A stretch of DNA of 64,000 nucleotides, taken from the NCBI GenBank assembly GCA_022592435.1, contig JABYQS010000004.1:372001-436000 (forward strand). The letters are read 5' to 3'. The translations under genes and the position numbers were made by a program. The DNA comes from Cerioporus squamosus (taxonomy: Eukaryota > Basidiomycota > Agaricomycetes > Polyporales > Polyporaceae). Below, in pieces: positions 23,437-34,989 of this stretch (within the stretch, counting starts at the first letter, position 1; each line of letters begins with the position of its first letter). The notes beneath the pieces were generated by a model. It searched no databases. It was not told the origin of the DNA and saw nothing but the letters and a program-made list of their open reading frames with translations.

Positions 23437-24411
23437 GGCTGGACGCGCGCGGAGGGTCTAGCGGTCGAGGGCGGGAGGGAGCTCGAGGGTCAGCACCTAG
23501 CGTGCATGAGATGAGCAGGACAAGGGGCGAGTCTGTGGCCGCGGAGAGGATGTGTGTGTCGTGCCAGGGTCCGCTGGGGCTGCCGCGACTCGAGCGGTTC
23601 TGTCAGAGAGAGACGCGAGTTCGATCACCTGTTGCCTAAATGATCTCGGTTAATATCTGCTTCCTGACACTTATCGGGCACCACGCGGGATCCCCAGGCC
23701 CGCCCTGCCTCTGCAATTGCCTCCTACCGCTTGCTCGGGCGGGTGCGGGGTTGGCAAGCCTCTACAGCAGCGGCTGCACTGCGCCCACCGAAGACACAGC
23801 AGGGAAGACCAACGGCGCCCCGGATGACTGCGGGCGACTCCATTAACCTTGTGTTAGCCTCCGAAAGTGCATAGATCCGCCCTGGCCGCCAAAGAAGGAT
23901 AAGCACCAGATCCAGATGATATGATGCTACCCGCGAGCAATCATTTGGCTCGTACTCCCCGCACGCAAGTGAACTCGACGTGCAACAGTGCGTCACCCCG
24001 GAACCTTGAACTCGCAGGCGTGGACACTCGTACAGTGTATGTAAATCATGTCCGGTATGGGAACCACCGGGATTCGCGATATTTGACTCTCGTCGTCCGA
24101 CAATAAGTCGCAGGAGCGCCTTACGGGATCCAGAGGACACGCGTGCAGCCATAAGGAGCATCCACAGGCGCATGAATGATGATGTGAAATCTGAGCATTC
24201 TGACGCTCCAAGCATTTGAACGCCGCTCTTGCACGGAAAAACTGGACCCGTATGCGCAAAAGGCTCGAACAAGGCATCGCAGCATATAGCACTTTGCTTG
24301 GGGAGGACCTGTCATGCCGTGATGAAGATCATTTCATTGTGCGCGGGAGCAAGCCGCACCACGTTCGCTCATAGGCACACCGGCGCAGCGTTGCGCGCTG
24401 ATGAGCTTCCA
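23437..24411. other. Intergenic, nothing recognised
   Basis: Holds the promoter of the hydrolase-fold gene and the 3' side of the coiled-coil gene. Several 60-180 codon frames exist on both strands but have no coherent protein character. Confidence 0.45.
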
Positions 24412-25719
24412 TCACGACTCACGGCCCGCAAATGGATGGATGGGAGTGCTACGCTCAACGCTCATCCCGGCGATACCGCCAAGTACCTGCATGATCTGCT
24501 GTTGCCGCTGGAAGAAGGGTCTTCATCAGCACAATCAACGGAAAATGACAGGCATGCCTCGTACCTCCAGATCCGGTGGCTGCGAGGAGGGGAACATCGC
24601 GGGTACCCCAAGCGCCTCCAGCGCAGCCTGCTGTTTGGTCACCAGGCCATCCCACGCAGGGAGCACCCGCTCCCGGTCGAACTTGAGCAGCTCTGCGCGG
24701 AACGAGTCCGTTAACGCCTGAGGAACACGAGCCACAATAATCAGACCACTGCATCAGAAGGAGAGAGCGAGGGGAGGTGCTTAGGCGAACATCGGCTTCA
24801 TACTGCGTCAGCCCAGCTCCAATGATGCTCGCTCTGCATTTTCGGCGACGCCGGACCCGTCAGTGTCCAGTCAAAATCTCGAACTTCGCGGAGGACGCAT
24901 GCGGCGTACTAACTTGGTGCGTGCGGTCTTGACCCTGTCTTCGTGCTTCTGCTGGATTGCTCGCCGCTCGTTCCATAACTGGCGCTCCAGCTCGGCTTGT
25001 TCGGACCTCATCTGACCGATAACTCGGGTGCATGAGTACATACAGTGCCATTGCGCCCCGGTTCGCAAACGACGTACCGTGGTCAGTGCTTTCACGAAGT
25101 CTGGGTCCTCGGACAACCGCGCGAGGTGGGGCAGTGCTTGCTGGAACGTACACGACCGAAGATCTTGTCGGGGCGTGTGGGGTGCACTCGGGGGCGTGTT
25201 GCTCGTGGTTGCGGGGGCATCCTCACTGGTGTTCGGACCGGGAGCTCTCGAGCCCCCGGAGGCAGAGGGCACGTATTGCGGGCGTGACGAGGCGGATGTA
25301 GGTGCAGGTGTGCGGCTGGGCCCTACCGCTGCGTTGAAGCTGCTTGAAGCTTGCAGCTGCGAGAGAAGCAAGGCGACTGAGGGTGCATTCGAGGATCCCT
25401 CGGAGCCAGGGAGTTCGCGGGAGCCAGCATGAGGCTGGGACACGTCGCGGGAGGTTCCACTATGGCTCGCTTGTAAGCCAGCGCTGTCATAGTTGCGATT
25501 GAATGCAGCAACAGCTTCCGGACTTCTCTGAGCGGTTATGGGTGCTTGCGAACCGCTGCCAGTGGTCGTTGGCGTCGCGTCGGAATTGGCTACTTTCTGC
25601 CAAGCATCGGACGCCTTCAGCTGGTCAAGCAACGCCTGTATCGCAGCAGGATCCTGTGTGCCCGTTAACCACTATGCTTTGTGACGGTGTTCGGTGGCAC
25701 TCACATTGATGTTGGTCAT
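24412..25719 (-). CDS. Conserved fungal coiled-coil protein of unknown function
   Basis: Six exons: 25705..25719, 25078..25653, 24914..25011, 24791..24833, 24565..24717, 24412..24507; 326 residues. The first exon codes only MTNIN, then a helix-like DPAAIQALLDQLKASDAWQ. Residues about 30-165 are Ser/Pro/Thr-rich and disordered. The conserved half starts with CTFQQALPHLARLSEDPDFVKALTT, continues with a long charged helix (MRSEQAELERQLWNERRAI...), then GAGLTQYEAD, LKFDRERVLPAWDGLVTKQQAALEALGVPAMFP and RQQQIMQVLGGIAGM. This pattern recalls fungal DUF5572-type proteins, but I am not certain of the family name. The stop at 24412 lies just beyond a GTGAGT that could be another donor, so the C-terminus may be longer. 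Confidence 0.75.
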
Positions 25720-28484
25720 GGTTCGTGTCGCGTCCAGGCGTCAATGAGTTGCATGGATGTGACGTATGTCACGCTCGGCAAGATGGACGAAAAAGTCCTC
25801 TTTCGGTACCAGATTATGTACCGTGACTTGTGTCACATAGAATCTCGAATGGAAGATTCGCGGGAAAGTGGACGTCAACGAAACCATCATATTGCATCGT
25901 ACGCGTGCTACGTACATATTACATCGTAAGGAACAGGAGGTTAGGACTAGTTCGTTGCACAGTCCTCTAGCCTATGAACATGGCTTCGCCTGTGCGACAA
26001 AGATGCGCTATATGCACACGCCGCGGACGTGCGTGCAGAAAAATATCCCGCGAATAACCCGACGATGCGAACTGGCACTGAGATCTTCGGGACACTGTTC
26101 AAATTCATCTCGCGAAGTTGTGGAGGCCCTACCCTGGACCTGTTAATGCCTCGGACGCAGTAGTGCTCGGCACTCACCGATTTCATATGGAGCTCCCCCG
26201 TCCCACGTATTGTGTCGGCTCAGCGAAGCTGTGCAAGAAGTAGAAGAGGGCGACATAAGCGAACAAGCACCTGGGTTCGTCGCAGCCGCTTCATGGCGAG
26301 CTGCGAGCTTCCCGTGAAGCGGCATGCACCACCAGAGAGTTGGCGCGGAGGGTTCCAGCGACCTCGAGCGGACGGGAGTCGGTTTAGAGCTCTTCAGAAC
26401 ATGCGTATGGTGGCGAGTAGAGATAAGAAGCAGCTCGCAGGACGGTCATGCGAACAACGCTGACGGCAGGGTTGCGCTTCTGCGGGTACCTAGGGCACGC
26501 CCCGACCGTAGTCGGCCGACGAGCATCTCCAATCCAGACATATGCGTGTCGTCAGCCGGGGCCCGAACAGAAGGAGGTCAGTACGAGGGCACGGACGATG
26601 AACGCCACAACGGTGCTGTGCCGCGAACTGGGAAAGAGGATCTCCGCGAGGATTCGATCGGGAAATGGGATACGCACCTCGGACGCGGGCGCATTGACAG
26701 GTGCGGCTGCTGCACATGACCCAAGATCGTGCACGCAGTCCAGGCAACGAGGAGCGTGCCTCCGGTGCTGCAGTAAAACTTGAATCAATCGTTACGTTAC
26801 GCTTCTTGCCACGGAGCCAGCGGGGCGCGTGCGGGCTGAAAGAAGCACTCGCAGTCGCGGCCTGCATGCGGAGGCGAGGGCATGTCTCGGGCAGTGACGG
26901 CTAAAACATACGAGGTCGATCAGCCAGGACGCGGGGCAACGAAGACGTACAACTCGAGATGCATTCCAAGTTCCGTAAGGGCAAAGTCTGCATTATTGTC
27001 AAGTGCGATCGAGGTCGCTGGCAGTAGAGAGGAAGAGGCCGAGTAAGTGACGTCGGACGTTTTGACGAGGCCCATGGCCAGGCGGCGACTTTGTTGGGGA
27101 GGCAAGCCGCTAGTGGCCTGGGACAAACCTGGGGGTCGTGTCGTAATCCTACCGCGTGCTCGGATAATCTAGGTCATCATGTCAGCAGTACTAGAGGCGG
27201 CGGAGAACGGAGGACATCAATGAAGCAGGTAACATGCCACTGCCAGGTGGAGGAGACGAGCACGCGCACCGGCATGAGAGCGGGCGAAACGGAGTGACTT
27301 GACGCAGCAGGCCGTATAAAGCCTCGGTCGCGACCAGCCCCCGACTTGGGCAGGGTGTCCACCGCGACCGTTGCGTTTGACATCTGAAACGCGGAGACCG
27401 AGGGCGCCCCGCCTCCGCCTTTCACGAAAATGGACCAAACGGGGTGCTGTATACGAAACGAGTCAGAGAACGCCCGCCACCAGGCTGTCTCAGAGCTGTC
27501 CTCCGGATCGGGGTCGCATGGAGCGCGTCAACGACAGGCGGCCGTAATTAGCGAGCGACGGAGAGGTTGATTGACCGTCGGTTTCTTGGGGCGCACTGTG
27601 GTTTACTTTGCGCCGTACGAAGATCTGGAGATAAAAGTATAAAGACCGCCACAAGGAGGACAAGCGTACTTGGAAGAGGAGCGGGAGCGTTGACGCCGGC
27701 GTAGTCCTGGTTCGGGAAGCGGACGTACCGGTACGGGGATCGAGAGGCGCCATGATCGGTTGCCTGGAAAGGCACAGTTGATGGCCATTGATTGGCTGAG
27801 GCTGCGTGATTCGGGACACGGAAGCGGGGCGCCTGGTCGAGAACAATGGAGAGTGCAGGCCGCCATGAGGCGCGGACGTCGAGTCGAGCACGAAGCTGCA
27901 GCTCGAGCGTGTCGAGTGATGGCGGTGATTGCAGCGGGCCCGGTGCGCTACGCGGGGAGCCCTGGTTACGAGGCCCGCAACGCTGCCGCCGTTGTGCGCA
28001 CGAAACGTAACGGCGGGCGGGCGACGGGGGCGGCGGGTGCAGCCTGGCCGACGACTGCCGCCTGCGGAGGGGCGTGGCCTGTCGTGGCGAGCGTCGCGAC
28101 GAGGCGGCGGGAAATTGGCTGATTTGCCTCGAGTTTCGGCGCAGGGCAGCGCGGACAGCAGCCCCAGCCGGAGGCGTGCCGCCCTGGTGCCGCCGGGCGT
28201 GGATTAAGCGGCTCGTCCAAAAAGACTAAATGAAGGCATTTTCGGGCGACGGGCCTGTTTCGCGTGTCTCGCCCGGCACTGGACACGTGGGAAATTAGGT
28301 CGAAAATCTGGGTTGCCAACGGGTTTCGCCCAGGCGCCCGTTGCTCCTTGTCATCGTTTGTCCTCATCTTCTCCCCCGACTCCTCCTCCCGCCGCCATCC
28401 ACTTCTTGTCCCTCCCCCGCCCTTCTCCTCAGCTCGTCCTCCCCCTTTCTCTATCTTTCTTTTTCGTTCTCCCTTTCGCCCGTC
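25720..28484. other. 2.8 kb, mostly unresolved
   Basis: No complete gene model. The minus strand between about 26900 and 27790 has coding-like pieces listed separately. From about 27900 the DNA is very GC-rich, and from about 28340 to 28480 it is a CT-rich tract that must be the promoter and leader of the RGS gene. Confidence 0.4.
26900..27763 (-). other. Possible unresolved multi-exon gene (membrane-protein-like)
   Basis: Three stretches look protein-like in one direction. Near 27763-27600 there is an ATG, then a frame reading RFPNQDYAGVNAPAP followed by a membrane-type helix LVLLVAVFILL. Near 27440-27300 there is HPVWSIFVKGGGG followed by FQMSNATVAVDTLPKSG. Near 27060-26920 there is a frame ending ALTELGMHLELYVFVAPRPG. 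I could not find donors and acceptors that join them in phase, so this may be a fast-evolving gene with a signal anchor, or a decayed one. Confidence 0.25.
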
Positions 28485-30637
28485 ATGCCTGCAGCGGAGC
28501 CTCCCCAGTCGACTTCGTCCCACATGATGAAGACGACAAAACGCGGCAGGCCCTTCCTCAAGGTGTGTTTCACTTGCCTCTGCTGTTGGGTGTCGCTGAC
28601 GATAGGTATCCTCTTCCTAGGATACGCTGGACCTGTTTGCGACCCTCGTCGTCTCCCTCGAGCTCACGACGAACAGGCAATACTTCCGCACATTCCCCAA
28701 CTCCTTCACCACGTACGTGTTTAATCAGACCTCTCAGACCCTTTCCCGCCTCATGGCAGCCACGCAGAGATGATGCTGCGAGGAATCTGGCGTCCCTCAA
28801 GTTTTCCCAATCGAATCGCGGTCCAGATCCACGAGAACCCTCCCGTATCGTTACGACCACGACCACGACGACCTTCTCCATGACCCGTGATATGGCCAAG
28901 GCAATGTGCCAACAGTTTATGGACGCACGACTGATCGAGAACGCGGCGGATCCTGGTTCCAACCTCTTCAAGGAGCGTGGTGTCTACGTCCTTACTCCCA
29001 AAGGCCTACACGTCCTCGAGAGGTTCATGAGCAAGAACGGCATCAACGGCGACCACCTTGCCCATGTCTTTTCGTCACAGCCCATCTGCATGAAACTGCT
29101 CCATCTCGAGCGACGGTCAGTAGACGACGAGATCATCGTCTCCCACTCCGCCATCACAGCCCTCTTCCGCCGCTTCGTCGGGCGCTCACCTAACTACCCT
29201 CCCGAGTACATGGAGACCATGGACGCCTTCCAGAAGTACCACGAGCGTTCGAAGGGCGTCGCCCTGATGGATGTGTCGGAGAAGGCTACTGGCAAGGGTT
29301 CGGTGGTTCATAAGCATTGCTTCGCCGCGGTTACAGCGTTGGAGTGGCTATGCGATTTCACGTCAGTCATCGGTAGGGAAGAGGCAGCAGAAATGGCGGC
29401 GCAGTTCGTCCGGTTCGGTCTCATTACCCTCGTCTCCGACAAGCGGAAGAACAACGATTCCGCCATCATCTTCACTGTCCGTGGTGCCGCTGGCGGCGCG
29501 AACTCGTCGATCTCGGTATGTGCGCTCCTCTATCATATCCTTTCCGTAGCTGACCCGTTATGCGCAGCAACACGGAGAGTTCCGTTGCACGGCGAAGGCG
29601 ATCTACAGAGTCACCGACGAAGGTCGTCGTCTTGCTCGCTGGGACATGCCCGATGGCGCCCGTCCGTCCCCGAACAGCTCGGCTGCTAACGTTTCGAATG
29701 CGGCTCGGACGTCGGAGGACCACAGCCTCGACACCGCGACCGCGGAGGGTCCCGCCGCCAACGACGCCAAGATCCACAGGCGCATTTCGATGACCGAGAA
29801 GATGAATGCGAACTACGAGCCGGACAAGAAGGGTGCCAAGGAGTCGAACACTGACCGACTCAAGTTCATCATGGAGGAGCCCCAGCTCCGCGCACTCTTC
29901 CGCGAGTTCCTGCGGAGCAACTTCTGCGAGGAGAACTTGTCCTTCTACCTCGACGTGCAAGACTTCAAGAAGTCCTTCAGCACGACCTCCAGTGCGATCG
30001 CCGCCAACCCTCCTGGGTCTCGAGGCGGCAAGAACACTCCTGGCCAGCTTGCGATGGAGAAGCACCACGAGGCCCTCATTCAGAAGGCGTTCGTCATCTA
30101 CAACACCTACCTCGCTCCGTCGAGTCAGAGCGAGCTGAACATCGATCACGGCCTCCGGAATGAGCTCTCGGGTTACCTGAGCGACGTCATCCAGAGCCTC
30201 ACTGGCAAGACGTTCCAGGGTCGTGTGGAGCTTGAGCAGGCCAACGCGTTCAACGCAACGCAGCTCCAGACGATGATCCGGTTGTACGAACGTATCCAGA
30301 CGCACGTCTTCCGCTTGATGGCGACGGACTCCGTACCAAAGGTCAGTATATATACAGTTCTCTATGCATTGAGGCTAACTCGCGCTCGCAGTTCATCAAG
30401 ACGCCTAGGTTCCTTGCGCTGAAGGTCAAGCTTGTCGAGGAGGACGATGGTCCTCTCGCAGACTTCCCCCTCATGAACTCGAGCGCGTCGACACCATCCG
30501 TACCACCAGGGCTGAGCGCTGGCGAAGAGGAGGTTGGTGGGGCATACGTGACGGTATCACAAAGAGCAGCGATCCAGGAGCGCGCCGCGACGGCAGCGAC
30601 GGCGACGACCACGACCACAACCACTCCTGATCGGTGA
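28485..30637 (+). CDS. Regulator of G-protein signalling with DEP region (FlbA/Sst2/Thn1 type)
   Basis: Five exons: 28485..28562, 28621..28712, 28768..29515, 29568..30341, 30392..30637; 645 residues. It accelerates GTP hydrolysis by a heterotrimeric G-alpha; fungal homologues (FlbA, Sst2, Thn1 of Schizophyllum) control growth versus sporulation or mating signals. After a basic N-terminus comes a fungal DEP-type region (TRDMAKAMCQQFMDARLIENA, GVYVLTPKGLHVLERF; a second half with ALEWLCDFTSVIGREEAAEMAAQFVRFGLI). The RGS box is at about residues 395-565: RLKFIMEEPQLRALFREFLRS, CEENLSFYLDVQDFKK, ALIQKAFVIYNTYLAPSS, ELNIDHGLRNEL, FNATQLQTMIRLYERIQTHVFRLM. The RGS box is stretched by a Ser/Gly insertion. 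Thr runs occur at about residues 85-92 and at the C-terminus. Confidence 0.94.
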
Positions 30638-31978
30638 CGTGGTTGACGACTTGTCTTGTCTCTCTCGTCTCGGACGGCTCACTCCTATGCATCTCATCGT
30701 CAGCTCTTGATATCTTATGCCCCATGTCAGTCTCTGCAACAGTACATGCCCCTCATGCATCTATCGCTCACCTCATATGCCCTCGTACTACAGTCATAGC
30801 GTGGTTCGGTCGCCGGTGTCGTCCTGTCTCTCGTCGCTACGTTCCTTTTGTCGTCTTTCTCTTGCATTGGGCGGGGTCCATCGTTCACTAATTGTCGCTC
30901 ATCATCGTCATCTACCTTCAGCACTTCCTATTCGGGCCTGGTCCTCACTACTCTTGCATCTTATCCCCCCATCCTCCCCACATCTCTGTCCACATCCACA
31001 TCGTCTGTTCCGCACTTCACTTCTATACTCGCACACAATGTAAACTATCATACCTTAGTACTGGTGATACTAATACGACGTCCCATTGTGCTTTCAGTAG
31101 CATCTTAATACATGGTTCGTTCTTGTACTCGGCCTTTAGTGGTGCCGACCCGGGTTCCGACGTCGACGTTCACCTCCACCATCTTCGCTGGGTTGGATCC
31201 TGGTGGAACAACGTATCGATCAAATTGGGATGTCGTGCTCAGAGGTCTCCGGATCATGCACTCCATTGAGTGGAGGAGGATAAGTAGTCCTGGGTGAACT
31301 TATCACCGAAACTTGGCGCGGTGTGAGTGGCGGTCGCATATGCACCCAGATGGGGCGAGCGGAATGGGATGGTTTTGGACTCGAGGCCATCATGAGGACC
31401 TTGGTGGAGACTTGCGCGGACGTTCGGTTGGAATATGTCTTTCCATATCGCCATCATCCTGAGCTGTGCTTCACGGAGGCAGACCAGAAAGACGAGAGCT
31501 GACGAGAGTCGTGGCGCCCCAGTACACGAGCGAGAACGTTTGCCCGGAGGTGCGTAGCCCGAGCTGCCCGACGCGGGGTTTGCTCCCGCCGCCACGACCT
31601 CGATCCTGATTTCTTACCTCACGCACCGGCCTCCGACTCTCAAAATTCATTTATCTGAGTTCCTTGCTTTTGCACCGATACTCGAGCCCCTTTACCGCGA
31701 ACGAGATCGTCGAGACGCACCGGGTGTGGATGTGTGCACGGCACCCGGATATGGCAAGTACGCATACGTGGTCAGTGGGAGCTTGTTGGGCCTGGTGTGA
31801 ACCACACACACAGCCAGCGACACTGGAGGCTTATCGACTCTGCCACACGCGCCCACATCCACGTCGACACCGCCGGGCTGGCTAGTTTGCCTTCTTACTG
31901 CCACTGCTTGACTGCTTCCTGTTTGCTTGCTGGTCTGCGCAGCACTTTGGTTCGTTCTGACACAACATCTGGCAACAC
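30638..31978. other. 1.3 kb intergenic, no gene seen
   Basis: Pyrimidine-rich first half (RGS 3' side), then mixed sequence. A minus-strand frame at 31254-31595 (113 codons) lacks features of a real protein and splice context. The last 200 bp should be the promoter of the MAPR gene. Confidence 0.45.
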
Positions 31979-33382
31979 ATGTCTTGGCTTCTGAACCCTG
32001 AGGGCGATCGCCCCAAGCGTCGGCGCCCCGAGAACCTGAAGGACTTCCCGAAGGATACGGAGGGCAAGCCCTCTGCAGCACAAACACCCGACTCTGCTCC
32101 TGCTTCCCCGTACGCGGGCTTTCCGCTGAAGGACGAGTATCCGACCGTCGAGGACCCTTCGGATCCCACCAGGCAGGTGTCCACCAAGCAGGCCAACCGT
32201 CCGTTCCTAGCGTGAGTGCTCTCGCCGAGCAGCCCCCATGACTGTGTCAAGGCTGACCCACTGCCCTCTGTGGGCGTATGTAGCTACGCGCAGTACCGTG
32301 CCGAGCGAGAAAAGGCGCACGAGGAATGGCTGAAGCGCAAGAGGGAACGGGAGGAGAAGCTCGCGCGAGGCGAAAAGGTGGGGCCGGAGGAGCCTGACCC
32401 GACAGCGGAGGTCGAGGTGGGCTGCCTGGGCCTGCTCAAGTTCATTCTCTACGCGACCCTGTTCCTCCTCCTCGCGGGCAAGTTCTTCACCGGCAGTTTC
32501 CTATGGGAGATGGAGGTCCCCGACCTCAGGCAGTTCATTCCGGTGCGTTCTCGGGTCAACCCGTTCCTCTCTTCCCTCGTCCGCCCGCGCGCACGCGTTC
32601 GCATAGGACGCGCAGCGTCGTGTGTATGTCTTCGTGTCTATCGCTGTGCTGACGATAGCCGACCGCGCGCCCGCTCATTCATGCCTGGCCACGCAGACGG
32701 ACCAGCGGCTCTTCTCCGAGGGTCTGTTGGCGAAATACGACGGCTCGGACCCCGAGAAACCGGTGTACATCGCTGTGGGTAATCTTCTCGTTGCTGTGTG
32801 TCGCATTCGGCGTGTACACCCGCGAAGCTCACCATGGATGTGTGTGTTTGTCGATCTAGATTGACGGCGACGTGTACGACGTCAGCAGCAACCGCAGGAC
32901 CTACGGCCCTGGCGGTTCGTATCATATGATGTGCGTACCCATGCGTAGAGCACAATGTCGATCCATGGAGGCGCACGGGCTCACGGGAATCCTTTCATCA
33001 CTCCAGGGCTGGCAAGGATGCCGCAAGAGCGTACGGCACCGGGTGCTTCCAGACGCACCTAACGCACGACCTCCGTGGGCTAACCGAGAGCGAGATGAGG
33101 GTGCGTAGGCCTGCTTTTTTCTCACTCCCGCCTCGCGCATTGCGATGCGCGCGCGCACGGGTTCGCTGGGCTCACGTTCGGTGCTGGACACAGGGCGTAG
33201 AGCACTGGAAGAAGTTTTATACCGACTCGAAGAAGTACCGCAAGGTGGGGCGTGTCTCACATCCCCCGATCGACCCTGCGAGCCCCTGGCCGGAGCACTG
33301 CGATCCGAAGAAGGCAGAGGCGGCGAAGGAACGCGAGCAGCAGGCCGCACGAGAGGGCATGGCGAAGCACCAAGAGCTCTGA
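31979..33382 (+). CDS. Membrane-associated progesterone receptor-like cytochrome b5-fold protein
   Basis: Six exons: 31979..32211, 32284..32542, 32697..32774, 32860..32930, 33007..33100, 33194..33382; 307 residues. A Pro/Lys-rich cytosolic N-terminus and a charged helix (YRAEREKAHEEWLKRKREREEK) precede one membrane segment (LLKFILYATLFLLLAGKFF, about residues 126-146). The cytochrome-b5-like heme/steroid-binding domain follows: [80 protein letters not shown]. This is the MAPR/Dap1 family, which binds heme and supports sterol-synthesis P450 enzymes. The Tyr of the YGPGG motif that ligates heme in the family is present. The donor after exon 3 is GTGGGT, chosen because it yields the conserved [10 protein letters not shown]. 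Confidence 0.92.
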
Positions 33383-33684
33383 TGCGGGCATGGCACAGTG
33401 ACACAAGCGAGTCTCAGCTCTCCTTCAGCGCGTTATCTGATCGTAAGGAATATATACAAGTGATGATATTAGGACGGACGCGTGTATGTTACACCGGCGG
33501 GTGCGGGTCAAAGAGCGCGTTTACACAATGTGTGTTCGAAGCATGCAGACCAAAAAATTGCTGTCCGCTCATGAGGCCAAGACCGCAGGGCGACCAGCAC
33601 CACGGTCCCCCACGACAATCAAGCTCTGGGAAAACACGAGTTGAGATGAGATGAAGATCGGAAGGACGCGTGGGCAAGGCGTAC
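33383..33684. other. Convergent 3' region
   Basis: About 300 bp between the ends of the MAPR gene and the orphan gene. Nothing else seen. Confidence 0.5.
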
Positions 33685-34238
33685 TCACCAATATGACGGT
33701 GCGGGGTGAGTGGATAAATAGTTCTTGATAATGGGGAAGTCAGCCATCGAGGCGTCGATCATTGCTGAATAGTCCGCGTCGCGATACTTGGCCACGACGA
33801 GGTTGCCGCGCCAGGCCCGCGCCTCGTCGAACATCTGGCCTTGGATCTCGCGGATGCACTTGTTCACGGGGAACGGCATGCCATCCCGAGAGAGGACCGG
33901 GTAGAAGACGATGTACGGCGTAGGGAACTTCTTGATCATGCCGTCAAGTGCTTCTACGAGCTGTGAGTATGGGTTCGGCGAATTAGCAGGGAGTCCGGCA
34001 ATTAATATGGGGATATGAAGACGGGACACACATGATAGCGCCACGATCCTAGTTGGTCGGCGATGTAGTCCATGTAGATTTCTGGGTGCGGGACGCGGCC
34101 ACAGCGGTAGGGTTCCGCTGAGCGCGGCTGGCCCGGGGCGGGCGGGGGGACAGCGCTGGCCATGAGTGGGACTACGTGTGGCGGGCGGTCGTCTGCGGGG
34201 AAGAGGATGGCGTCGAAGGTCGGCATGTCGTTGTCCAT
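33685..34238 (-). CDS. Conserved basidiomycete protein of unknown function
   Basis: Two exons: 34032..34238 and 33685..33960; 160 residues. It opens MDNDMPTFDAILFPADDRPPHVVPL. It then has EIYMDYIADQLGSWRYH, spliced to LVEALDGMIKKFPTPYIVFYPVLSRDGMPFPVN, KCIREIQGQMFDEARAWRGNLVVAKYRD and a C-terminal DFPIIKNYLSTH. No membrane segment or signal peptide; compact, globular composition. I believe homologues exist across mushrooms, but I know no function or domain name. A GTGAGT overlaps the stop codon, but splicing there would stop one residue earlier, so the end is stable. The intron is 71 nt. Confidence 0.8.
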
Positions 34239-34989
34239 GGCGCGGTCGGGGCGGGCGAGGGTCAGCGGGGTGCGAAGCGAAAAGGATGTAATGTACAGGA
34301 AAGAACGAAAAGAAACTGTCTACGCAGGGGAGGACTGCTGAGTGTTGTAAGCTTACTGTCTGGAGAGGCGGAAAGACCGCGAACTTATATACGCGACGAA
34401 CGGTCGATCGCGCGGCCGGGGAAAGGAGTTCGTCATTTTCCCGACCGACCTGAAGTTGACCTGACGGAGGGGCTAGAGGGAGGTGTGCCCAGGACCAGGG
34501 TGACAGGATGGCCCATGCCCGGGGCGCGTGGCCGGATGTGCGATCAAGAATTCCAGCGGCAGAATGAGTTAACTGAAGGGAAGGATTCCGACGGGGTTCA
34601 TGACGAACGATGAGCCAGCCGGGTGCACGATGGCCCAAGCAGTCGCTGCGTCGAGTGAATGCCGTCGAGCAATTCCTGCATCCGCGTTCCTGGTGCCACG
34701 GTGGCAGGAGGAGAGCTGGCAGGCAGACGCTGAGAGGCCAGTAGGGCGTGACGGGCAGTCACACGGGACGCGGTGTGACGGAAATATTGTGCGGTAGAGG
34801 CGCCCGGAGACGCGTTGCAGCAGCGAGTGGTTGTCCGCGGTCGGTGGTGCGGTCACTTGTCCTTGTTTCTTCTCTCTTGCACTCTGCTTGCGCTGCACAC
34901 TCTCCGTTCGCCTGGGACGCCGCCAGCTCTGGCCCGCCTCCTGCCCGCGTACCTCGCCGCACCGCTCCTGCCCCCGCGTTCCCTGCGCC
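34239..34989. other. Shared upstream region of the orphan gene and NUP160
   Basis: 751 bp between divergent start codons. Open frames here belong to none of the genes. No clear regulatory motif recognised apart from CT-rich sequence shortly before 34990. Confidence 0.5.

Noticed and set aside
23724..24272. 182-codon minus-strand frame between the hydrolase-fold and coiled-coil genes
   Set aside because: No family resemblance, no splice context and mixed composition; probably chance.
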